The notes below the pieces were generated by a model. That model was not told the DNA's origin. It was given only the letters and a program-made list of their open reading frames with translations, and did no database searches. The position numbers and the translations under genes were made by a program. This document shows positions 8,059-14,650 of a stretch of 14,650 bases of DNA, one piece after another (position 1 is the stretch's first letter; every line of letters starts with the position of its first letter). Source of the stretch: Thalassiosira profunda (taxonomy: Eukaryota > Bacillariophyta > Thalassiosirophyceae > Thalassiosirales > Thalassiosiraceae). Location: NCBI GenBank assembly GCA_036939355.1, contig JALLAP010000291.1, positions 1-14,650 on the forward strand, given 5' to 3'.

Positions 8059-8274
8059 ACACAATTCCTACCACTTGCTATTCTCTACCACAATCTCTAC
8101 CGATTGGGTGCCGCCTGAGTCCCGTTTTGCTAAATCCACCGCAAAACCTACCACCCTTCACTTCCGCGCACACAAAAAGAAGACGCTCTCGCCTCAACCT
8201 CCCGCCAGGTCTCTATTCCTACCGCAATCTCTACCAATGGCGGCTATTCCTACCGCAATCTCTACCAATGGCGG
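8059..8274 (+). repeat. Left subterminal repeat array of the CACTA-like element
   Basis: Copies of a short motif with core YCTACC occur in the same orientation: ATTCCTACC at 8064, TTCTCTACC at 8081, AATCTCTACC at 8092, AAACCTACC at 8144, and then a perfect 31-bp tandem duplication (8213-8243 and 8244-8274), each unit carrying ATTCCTACC and AATCTCTACC. Copies point inward on the left and, as GGTAG, in the mirrored sense at the right end. In maize En/Spm such subterminal motifs are the TnpA binding sites; a similar role here is inferred. Confidence 0.85.
8213..8274 (+). repeat. Perfect 31-bp tandem duplication
   Basis: Two identical 31-bp units (8213-8243 and 8244-8274), each beginning CTATTCCTACCGCAATC and ending CCAATGGCGG, sit about 210 bp upstream of the transposase start codon and form the inner edge of the left subterminal array. 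Confidence 0.95.
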
Positions 8275-8487
8275 GCGTTCGTGCATGCTGTCCTGTCGTG
8301 CGTGGTGCCGCAGCGCTGTGCTGGCCGCTGGCCGGGCCTCTGTGTGTGGCGAGTTGCGCGCAGGCCCGAGAGTTTATCATCTAACCTCCAGCAGTAACCT
8401 CCGCCCACACGCGACGTATTGTAGGCGGCGAGGACATTGTTGTGCGCGGCGCGGCGGTGCCACCCGCCCAGCGGCGCGCGACGAATC

Positions 8488-11400
8488 ATGGATCCACCTG
8501 CCTTTGACGCGTACACCTCCTGTCGAGCTTGTAAGCGCCGAACTCCCCACGCCTCTAGCGTCACATCGCACGGATTCTACCTCGTGATATGCGGCAACCC
8601 ACGATGCAACGCAGCCCTTTGGAGGTGCGCATCGTGCCCCTTCAACGTCCTCCGCGATCGAAGGTATCAGATGGTGAACCACCAGGAGGACCACGGTATT
8701 AATGATGATGCCGATGGACTCGCTGGACCGGACGTGGATTTCGGGACGGACAACGAACCAGTTCCCGAGCTCGTTCCTCCTCGCAGACGCTCCTCGTTTT
8801 GGGACGACGATGACGATCCGTTCGATTCAGACGACGAAGATGGTGCGGCACTGGAGAGCCATCAGCTCGGGAACATCGTGGAAGAAGTCGATGCAGAGAT
8901 TCTAGCGGCGCGGCCCGCCATCGTGGCCCTTCTCCAAGGGCACGCGAGCGAGGATCCCATCGATGAGTTCGACAGAGACGAGCAGATATTCGACGAGCTT
9001 GCGGGGGAAGACGATGAAGAGGACGATGAAGAGGACGTGCGACCACTCAATTCGTTTGTGGAAGAAAGCCCCGACAACGACGTATCAACCGAGCCCAAAG
9101 TGCATCGATCCGACCTCGATAACGTGCGTGGCATTCGGAACCAAGTCTTCTGGGTGCAATGGCACAACGAGCCACACGGTGCAATTCGCGGTCTGGTGCA
9201 GCGAGCAGCCAAAAAAAGCAACAGAACAACAATCTACTCCACATTCGCGGAGGCCGATTTTATGTTCAGTGTTCTGGAGAACCTCGTCGATCGAACGGCA
9301 TCCGAGCGAGAGAGGTATCTCTCAACAATCAAAAAGCTGATGGCGCTTTACCCCACCCCTCCAAACTGCTCCATCGAAATCCCGACCGATATGGAAGCTG
9401 CAAATAAAATCTGCCTGCGCAATAAATATTCGATCTTCGCCAACTTTCCGTGCGAGGAGGTGTTCGAGATTGACGGGCACGCGTGCATCAGACTCGATGA
9501 TAAGTTGGACGCAGTGTTTGCGAGGGGTACCGAGCTCTCGTTCATGCTCGATCACGAAGGCAACGAAAACTTCGACGGACTCAACGGCACAGACTTTGCA
9601 CAAAAACACCTCCTGCCCGAGTTGAAAAAGCGGCTCGAAGTGGGCGTGGTGCACGAGACATGCTTTGGGCATTTGGTCTTTTGGTCGGACAGCTTTCTCC
9701 TTCGCCACACAAGGCAGCGCGACAACAGCATTTGGCTATTTGTGGTGAGGATCTGCCCGCCGCCCGGGCTGTCCACGTCGAAGCACCACACTTTCTGCCT
9801 GGCGTTTGGCACCTCCAAGCTCAACCACGAACGAGTCATTGCGCACTACATGGCAGAGGTGAACGAGGTAATGAAGGGAAAATACCGCTATTACGGCAAG
9901 GCTGGCGTGCGACGAAAGGTGAACACATCGTTTGGTCTTGGCGGGTACATCGCCGATGGCCCAGAGAGAGACAAGATCCTTCACCGCCTCCACCTTGGGA
10001 ACTATGGAAAGCGATCTCGCCATGCTGGCAGAATCGACACAAAGAAGCTCCCTTCGTGCGACGCCTGTTTCTGGGCAACGGTGGCATCGGCGCTGAACCC
10101 CGATCACGCCACAGCCAATTCGGCAGTATGTGGCCAATGCTGCAACTGGGATCAGTTCACAACGAGCGACGCCAAATTGTTCGACAAGACCGTCGGCACT
10201 TCCTATCCCAACACATGCTCCTTCAACAACCCAAACGTCTTTCCCGCCCATCGCACTGCCAACGAGAACAGTCTGATCACCGTCGAGCAAAGCTTTCCTT
10301 GGCTTGTCCAGGCCGCGAAATGCGCTTTCTACGAACACTCTGAAGGCGAGTGGCTGAAGTCGACCACCACCGCGTACCTTGGCAGCGCTGCAATTGATAC
10401 AGAAATCCAGGAGAGAGTGTGTGCCGCCGCCAGCCGAGCGAAGGCCAACGAAGTCGTCAGTGAAGAAGAGTACATTCCAGAGATTTGGCAGCTCGGGTTC
10501 AGCATGGATCTTTTTGTCGAGGCAACGATGCACTTGCTTGGTCACGGCGTGTTGGCCTCCATTCTCGAGCTCACCGAGAATGTCTTGACAGAGAACCGGC
10601 TTTGGAAACGCTTCATTCGCTTTGCCAATGAGTTGCTCACGGACATTTCATCCTTTCGTCTGGATTGGTGCAAGGTGAAGACGCTGCCAAAGGCCAACTG
10701 GCTCGGAGAAGACTGCTTTGGGTACGGCCGCCTGATGCTCTTTCTGTACAGCCAATTCTTTCTGCGGAATGATATTGGGGGCGATGAAACGATCTTGGGC
10801 GTCACATTGGTCGACCTCAAACGGCTTCTCTGTTCATGCCATGTCATGGTGAGCCTCATCATGACCAAAAAGACGACACCTCGCGAAGAAGAAGGCAAGG
10901 CGGAGTGGAAGGCGTACATTGCGAGCCTCGATACCCACATCAAGATCTTCCTGTCTTGCTGCCATCGATTCTGTGAGCAATATTACGTTCCGTCGGTGGC
11001 AGAGTTTTGGTTCAACAAGGCCAATTTTGTCGGGCTTTTGAACCTTCCCGAACAGGTGGCCAAATTTGGTCCGGTGGGCTTGCTTTGGGACGGCACCTTC
11101 GAACGCTTCTTACAAGTCCCAAAGCGGGGACTGCTTTCGGCCAGGAAGACCATCGAATCGCTCAAGAAACGGATGACCATCCTCCAGAAAATGACATACA
11201 TGGACGCGGTGCGAGAGGACCTGCGAGGCGAAAAGCCCGGAGCCAGAGACATCCGGCCGAAGCGATACCAGGGCGTGAGGATTTACCCGTCCAAGCAGGA
11301 TATCTTGACTCGACTCGCCAATCGCAAATGCCTGTCTTGCTTTTGCATGAATGGGGCCGAGAAGCAAGTCATGGTGCCATACGTGGTGAGCCGGGAATCG

Positions 11401-11703
11401 TTCTCCGTGGTTCTTTTGGAGTATGAAGTCGATCACGAGGTCGATGGTTGCGGCTTGTGTTTCGCAAAGTTCAAGGTTCGTGAGGTCGACGAAGCGGCTC
11501 TAATCCGCAAAAAGTCGCAGCTCAATGTGGATGACGGGCTGGCAGATCAATTCTGCCTCATGCTCCCGTTCATTGGCATCAATTCGGATCAATTTCGCGC
11601 AGTCTATTCCTTGATCACTCACGAGTGGCTGACATTGGCAGATGACGGGGGTATTGCGGTACCAAGTCTATGCGAAACGGTGTTGTTCTCACATGAAAAT
11701 TAA
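8488..11703 (+). CDS. Putative transposase of the CACTA-like element, divergent Tnp2-like, Cys-rich
   Basis: The start ATG at 8488 gives a 1071-residue protein; the frame extends upstream only through non-ATG codons. An N-terminal cysteine cluster (C12-x2-C15, C35, C40, C47-x2-C50, then H65 and H69) suggests a zinc-binding module. Two acidic stretches follow (about 105-118 and 174-183). The central region resembles the order seen in CACTA Tnp2 transposases: an acid in VFWSD (D401), then DNSIWLFVVRICPPPG, then GGYIADGPERDKI (D490), then a C524-x2-C527 pair (LPSCDACFW) and C548-x2-C551. In Tnp2 the corresponding blocks are D..SIWPVVL..NLPP, then DfPA, then C-x2-C. The third catalytic acid cannot be assigned. 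The frame is intact and intronless, and meets the accessory gene tail to tail 28 bp apart. Confidence 0.68.
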   Translation: MDPPAFDAYTSCRACKRRTPHASSVTSHGFYLVICGNPRCNAALWRCASCPFNVLRDRRYQMVNHQEDHGINDDADGLAGPDVDFGTDNEPVPELVPPRRRSSFWDDDDDPFDSDDEDGAALESHQLGNIVEEVDAEILAARPAIVALLQGHASEDPIDEFDRDEQIFDELAGEDDEEDDEEDVRPLNSFVEESPDNDVSTEPKVHRSDLDNVRGIRNQVFWVQWHNEPHGAIRGLVQRAAKKSNRTTIYSTFAEADFMFSVLENLVDRTASERERYLSTIKKLMALYPTPPNCSIEIPTDMEAANKICLRNKYSIFANFPCEEVFEIDGHACIRLDDKLDAVFARGTELSFMLDHEGNENFDGLNGTDFAQKHLLPELKKRLEVGVVHETCFGHLVFWSDSFLLRHTRQRDNSIWLFVVRICPPPGLSTSKHHTFCLAFGTSKLNHERVIAHYMAEVNEVMKGKYRYYGKAGVRRKVNTSFGLGGYIADGPERDKILHRLHLGNYGKRSRHAGRIDTKKLPSCDACFWATVASALNPDHATANSAVCGQCCNWDQFTTSDAKLFDKTVGTSYPNTCSFNNPNVFPAHRTANENSLITVEQSFPWLVQAAKCAFYEHSEGEWLKSTTTAYLGSAAIDTEIQERVCAAASRAKANEVVSEEEYIPEIWQLGFSMDLFVEATMHLLGHGVLASILELTENVLTENRLWKRFIRFANELLTDISSFRLDWCKVKTLPKANWLGEDCFGYGRLMLFLYSQFFLRNDIGGDETILGVTLVDLKRLLCSCHVMVSLIMTKKTTPREEEGKAEWKAYIASLDTHIKIFLSCCHRFCEQYYVPSVAEFWFNKANFVGLLNLPEQVAKFGPVGLLWDGTFERFLQVPKRGLLSARKTIESLKKRMTILQKMTYMDAVREDLRGEKPGARDIRPKRYQGVRIYPSKQDILTRLANRKCLSCFCMNGAEKQVMVPYVVSRESFSVVLLEYEVDHEVDGCGLCFAKFKVREVDEAALIRKKSQLNVDDGLADQFCLMLPFIGINSDQFRAVYSLITHEWLTLADDGGIAVPSLCETVLFSHEN

Positions 11704-11731
11704 CGTTTAAACATGCACTATCACTATCGAC

Positions 11732-12597
11732 TCAACCCACCACAAAACGCCCGCCACAGTCAACACAGGTGGTCGGCAAACAGCCATCGCCCGCCCTGAC
11801 TCCGTCCGCATACTTCCCAACAATGTACGTGTTGTCAGCCTGCGCGTACGACGCCACATCCGAGTGGTTGCCACAGCTGCCAGACTTGGTTGGAAGAATG
11901 CCCCCTCTCTTCCGCTTTCGCGTCCCATGCTTTTCCCCGGCAGATGCCCTCGCAGCCTCCATGCATGAATTGCATTTGGCGACGGTGCACGCGTGGTGCG
12001 TCTTCGTCGCGTTGTAGCACGCCCAAATCGTCGTGCCCTTCCCCACCGGGATATCCTTCGTGGCAATTCGCGCCTTGCGGTCAGCCTCCTTTGCTGCAGC
12101 AACAACCGCTGCTTCTGCGGGCGCCTGCTCCTTCGCCGCCTTCCCCTTCTTCTTGGACGCCTTCTATTCGTCTTGAACTGAGCTTGAACTGTCGGAAGTT
12201 TCAGGATCTTATCCAAGTGGTCGGGCTCCGTCATGGCCTGGCCGTTCTCCAATTTGTACCCCAGCAGGAGCAACTTCTGGCCGATGGCCCCCGCCAACAT
12301 ATCTGTGCCAGTCTGCACCAACTCCTGTTTTACCTGTATGCCCAACTCAACAGCATGTTTCATAAAATCCGTGTCGGTGGGATCGTAGGCGCGTCGGTTG
12401 TTCTCGGACTGGTTGGGGTCGAATTTCCATAGATAGCTGTGAGTTTGCAACACGAAGAGCTGGCCAGCGTCGGTGGCGTGGTCGTAGTCTTTGTCCTGAA
12501 GGGGGAAGTGATCGTGAGGGATTTTGGGACGCGCTCGCGAATCAACGCGAACGGGGGGCGGAAGGCCGCGGGGCGGGCGGGGGACGGAGAGAGACAT
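11732..12597 (-). CDS. Accessory Cys-rich gene of the CACTA-like element, with an apparent frameshift
   Basis: Start at 12597 (MSLSVPRPPRGLPPPVR). The first about 144 residues read in one frame through LFVLQTHSYLWKFDPNQ and GQKLLLLGYKLENGQ to KLPTVQAQFKTN. Near 12155-12166 the protein-like frame moves by -1: the original frame turns into Arg-rich noise, while the new one gives a Lys/Ala-rich stretch (ASKKKGKAAKEQAPAEAA) and then a cysteine-rich end. That end contains two copies of a C-x4-C-x2-C arrangement (CTVAKCNSC and CLPTTCVDC), probably zinc-binding, ending GGRFVVG at 11732. By position it is the counterpart of the TnpA-type DNA-binding protein of CACTA elements, an inference from context only. 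A one-base loss, a sequencing error or programmed -1 shifting could explain the break; no classic slippery heptamer is obvious. I do not recognise the family. Confidence 0.62.
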
Positions 12598-13476
12598 TAT
12601 TTGGGAGATGTACGAGGTGGCGGCGAAGCTGCGTCGTTCGGGAGGGCGCCGCGAGGGGTGTGGCGGTGCATGTGCGAGGACGAGCGAGGGTGCACCTCGC
12701 GCGTAAAGTAGATAGGTACCACGGTAAAATAACGCGGCTCGATTAAATCGAGTCCCCACCCTTGGAAAAACTAAAGTACTAATTCCTACCATGTAATACA
12801 TTAAATAGTCTCATTGAGTCGAGAAAAGTTAGTACCAGGGGTGAAAATAAATGAGCGCTCTCCTCTCACCTCTCACTTTTTCAGAAGACGGACCAGATCA
12901 ACACGCGGGTGAAGCTCCTTGGGCGCCGCAGCGGCGAGGGCGTCGAGGAGCAGCGGTGACGACTGTTGAGGCGGTCCTTCGCGGCGGGGCGCCGGCCGGT
13001 GTGGCAGAGATGGACCGTTAATTCGGCGGCTGTTGTAAGTGATGGCGGCTGCGCAATTTATTTTGGATAGCCGTTGCAATTTCTAACTCGCTGCTTCCTT
13101 AATTGCAATTAAGAGCGATGCCCCCGCGCGGCAGTGCTGCGTCCGCCCGCGCCCCCCCTCTCCGCCGCTCTACATAATTCTCTCGGTTGCAATTGATCTC
13201 GTGGGAATTGTCCAAGAGCGATAGATATTTTGCCCCACCAGCGACCGAGATCGCGAGGGAGAGAACTCGGCGGACATGCCGCGAGCCTTCCAGTCGGAGC
13301 GCAAGCGTGGGCGTGGGGGAGGAGCGTGCGAACAGGGGGACGCCATGACGTCGCCGCAATCGCCGGGGAGCGAGGACCGCGTCGCTGCAACCCGGGCGGA
13401 GGCGAGGACCGGGCGGGGCGGCGGGGGATCGTAGACCGTTGGTCGATAAATTAGGGCAGGGATTGCAACCGTCAAC
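12598..13476. other. Internal non-coding region of the CACTA-like element with short palindromes
   Basis: No gene is supported. The part next to 12597 should hold the promoter of the - strand accessory gene, including TACTAATTCCTACC at 12777-12790. Two palindromes stand out: CTCGATT-A-AATCGAG at 12738-12752 and a perfect 16-bp CTTAATTGCAATTAAG at 13098-13113. A polypyrimidine acceptor-like site (CACTTTTTCAG, ending about 12892) precedes a short open stretch on the + strand that stops near 12959; it is too short to call an exon. Confidence 0.45.
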
Positions 13477-13749
13477 CTGGTAGGTAGACATAGCCATTCC
13501 TACCAGCGCCCGCATCATTAGCGGGCCGGTCGAGGTGGTAGGAATTGCGGTAGAAAAGGCAGAGCTGGTAGGTTTAGGTGTAGGTTTGTTTATCGCTGGT
13601 GGTAGAAATCGATGTGGAAAACCGCCTAATCGGTGGAAATGGTGGTAGAAATAGCACGGTTGGCGATAGGGGCGCGCCGGATCAAATCTGGTAGGAATTG
13701 CAATCTCTACCAGTACCAGGTGGTAGAGATTGTGTAGCAATTGACCAAA
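13477..13749 (-). repeat. Right subterminal repeat array of the CACTA-like element
   Basis: At least eight copies of the same motif appear as GGTAGGAATT, GGTAGAAAT or GGTAGAGATT on the + strand (near 13480, 13537, 13569, 13600, 13642, 13690 and 13721), plus a few in the opposite sense, for example AATCTCTACC near 13702. A hairpin-like pair GGTAGGAATT...CTACC lies at about 13690-13712. Spacing is irregular, unlike a CRISPR array. The arrangement mirrors 8059-8274. Confidence 0.82.
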
Positions 13750-13783
13750 TCTACCACTATCCCTACACTTTTTGATTGCTGTG
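13750..13783 (-). repeat. Right terminal inverted repeat of the CACTA-like element
   Basis: On the + strand it ends CACTTTTTGATTGCTGTG, directly abutting the chitinase coding sequence. It pairs with 8000-8033 at 31 of 34 positions. Confidence 0.93.
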
Positions 13784-14391
13784 GGAGGACTTGAGCCAGT
13801 TGTAGGACCAGTCCCAGCTGTCTCGATTGCCAAGTAGTTGAGGTGGAGCTGATTGATCCTCTTGTCGTTGTTCTGGATCGAGTCAGTGATGCGGATGCGA
13901 ACGTCGCTTGTTGCAACTGTCTGAGGTGGGAATGAGAAGCTGTAATCCTCCGGCGAGTTCGAAGCATAGATCCAGGCGGGCGGCGCGGCAGTGTTTTCAT
14001 CCACGAGATCATTGTAGGCAGCCCCATTATCAATAGAGAATTCGACGAGATAGTCATCGTGGCCATTGCCCCCTCCGGTCGTTGCCTTGGTGACACCTAT
14101 CACTAGAGATGATAATGTCGATCCAGTGGTTCCGCCAAAATCGTAGGTAACGTCGAGTCTCTTCGGAGATACGGAGCTCTCGTAGAGGACGTGGTCGACT
14201 CCATTTGTGGAGTCCATCGTGGCGGCGTATGTACCACTGTCCACAGTGCCATAATTATTATTGATGGCGAAGCCTGTGGCGGTGTGGCTGGTCGCCAAGG
14301 CGGACGATGGCATGAGGGCGAGGAGCGAGGCGACGGCGGCGCGTGCGCCGAGGCGCCACCGGACGGGATGGGCGGCCGGTCGAGGCGCCAT
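13784..14391 (-). pseudogene. Chitinase, N-terminal part (signal peptide and beta-rich domain), truncated by the transposon
   Basis: This is the 5' half of the gene whose catalytic half is at 6188-7999. From the ATG at 14391 the first about 33 residues form a secretion signal: a basic n-region (MAPRPAAHPVRWRLGAR), a hydrophobic core (AAVASLLALM) and a likely cut after SSALA. An in-frame ATG at 14451 would add 20 residues and bury the signal, so 14391 is preferred. The mature part (about 34-195) is rich in Thr, Ser, Asn and aromatic residues with alternating strands (RLDVTYDFGG, YLVEFSIDNGA, DVRIRITDSIQNND), like a carbohydrate-binding beta-sandwich; I cannot assign a CBM family. It ends in TGPTTGSSPP, where the linker begins. 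The frame runs 608 nt to the element boundary; past it the codons belong to the transposon and are not chitinase. Confidence 0.82.
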
Positions 14392-14650
14392 GTTGCAGAG
14401 AAGAGGGTGCTTGTGGTGCGGTGGTTGTCTCGGGCAAACGAGGGCGGGCATATTGCGCGCAATTATCTAGGTGATGGGTATGGATGTGGGTTGGGTTCCG
14501 ATTTGAGAGCGGCAGCAATCCACTGCCACCACTCCGACTCCGACGATAAGCCGGTAGCGAATGAAAATTAATACTTATTCCTACGTAGAAAACCCAAGTT
14601 TCCTGCCAACTTTTTCCTCCACGTGGAACCAACCAAAAAAGGGGCCCAAT
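14392..14650 (-). promoter_or_regulatory. Probable promoter and 5' leader of the chitinase gene
   Basis: This is the upstream DNA of the - strand gene starting at 14391. It contains TAATACTTATTCCTACGTAG at about 14567-14586, an A/T-rich stretch in otherwise GC-rich DNA. Its TTCCTAC core recalls the motif upstream of both transposon accessory genes. No TATA box or transcription start can be assigned with confidence. Confidence 0.35.

Larger units (their letters stand above)
8000..13783 (+). mobile_element. Divergent CACTA/EnSpm-like (CMC) DNA transposon inserted in the chitinase gene
   Basis: The 5784-bp element has TIRs beginning CACAGCAATC: the first 21 bases are identical, and 31 of 34 match overall (8000-8033 and 13750-13783). 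It is flanked by GG on both sides (7998-7999 and 13784-13785; CC on the gene strand). Removing the element plus one of these dinucleotides restores the chitinase frame exactly. Both ends carry dense subterminal repeats on a (A/T)TYYCTACC core. Inside are a 1071-residue Cys-rich putative transposase and a convergent Cys-rich accessory gene. CAC termini, 2-3 bp duplications, subterminal repeats bound by a TnpA-like protein and a large Tnp2-like transposase are known features of CACTA elements. The assignment is by architecture and weak motif order; a separate new superfamily is possible. Confidence 0.82.

Noticed and set aside
12848..12959. Possible exon after CACTTTTTCAG on the + strand in the CACTA-like element
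   Set aside because: Only about 20 codons before a stop, no partner exon, and no recognisable protein.
8059..13749. Repeat arrays at the element ends as CRISPR arrays
   Set aside because: Units are about 9-12 bp, variable and irregularly spaced, mirrored at two ends of a transposon in a eukaryotic genome, with no Cas genes.
8000..13783. The 5.8-kb element as a spliced intron of the chitinase
   Set aside because: There is an acceptor-like GTGCCCCAG at the C-terminal junction, but no good donor at the N-terminal junction, and TIRs plus the in-frame 2-bp duplication explain the junctions better.
8000..13783. KDZ (Kyakuja/Dileera/Zisupton) assignment
   Set aside because: These also encode large Cys-rich transposases, but are known for 8-bp duplications. 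Here no 8-bp match flanks the element and the motif order resembles Tnp2 more.
13099..13783. Continuation of the chitinase N-terminal frame into the transposon
   Set aside because: The frame stays open by chance through the TIR and beyond, but those codons are transposon DNA with Pro/Arg-rich composition, not chitinase sequence.

Overview
The window is nuclear DNA of a eukaryote with short spliceosomal introns (about 60-120 nt, GT..AG), C/G-ending codons and no bacterial-type operons. A secreted GH18 chitinase joined to its substrate-targeting region by a Thr/Gly/Ala linker, a one-exon LSM-type gene, a PIF/Harbinger transposon and TTAGGG-type repeats suggest a stramenopile alga. A centric diatom is my best guess; this is inference, since no rRNA or organelle marker is present.

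Layout. Positions 1-270 are non-coding host DNA with a degenerate TTAGGG tract. Positions 271-5175 are a complete PIF/Harbinger-type DNA transposon. It has about 33-bp imperfect terminal inverted repeats (TIRs), an ATT duplication, a DDE transposase (+ strand, one intron) and a convergent accessory gene (- strand, one clear and one probable intron). Its right end lies 31 bp upstream of the ATG of an LSM-domain gene (5207-5620) resembling NAA38/LSMD1, the small NatC subunit. From about 6188 to 14391 on the - strand there is one chitinase gene: signal peptide, beta-rich N-terminal domain, TGAT-repeat linker and GH18 catalytic domain. It is split in its linker by a second transposon.

That second element (8000-13783, 5784 bp) is the most interesting object here. 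It has near-perfect TIRs beginning CACAGCAATC, dense subterminal repeats built on (A/T)TYYCTACC, an intact 1071-residue Cys-rich putative transposase, and a convergent Cys-rich accessory gene with an apparent frameshift. The layout, the CAC terminus, the 2-bp duplication and the order of motifs in the large protein fit a very divergent CACTA/EnSpm-like (CMC) element. Conceptual removal of the element plus one CC duplicate rejoins the chitinase reading frame exactly, which supports both the boundaries and a relatively recent insertion.

Together the region records two DNA-transposon insertions of different superfamilies. One sits in the promoter/5' leader of a housekeeping gene and the other inside a secreted-enzyme gene. 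The chitinase also carries a one-base shift in a homopolymer, so this allele is probably not functional unless that shift is an assembly error.
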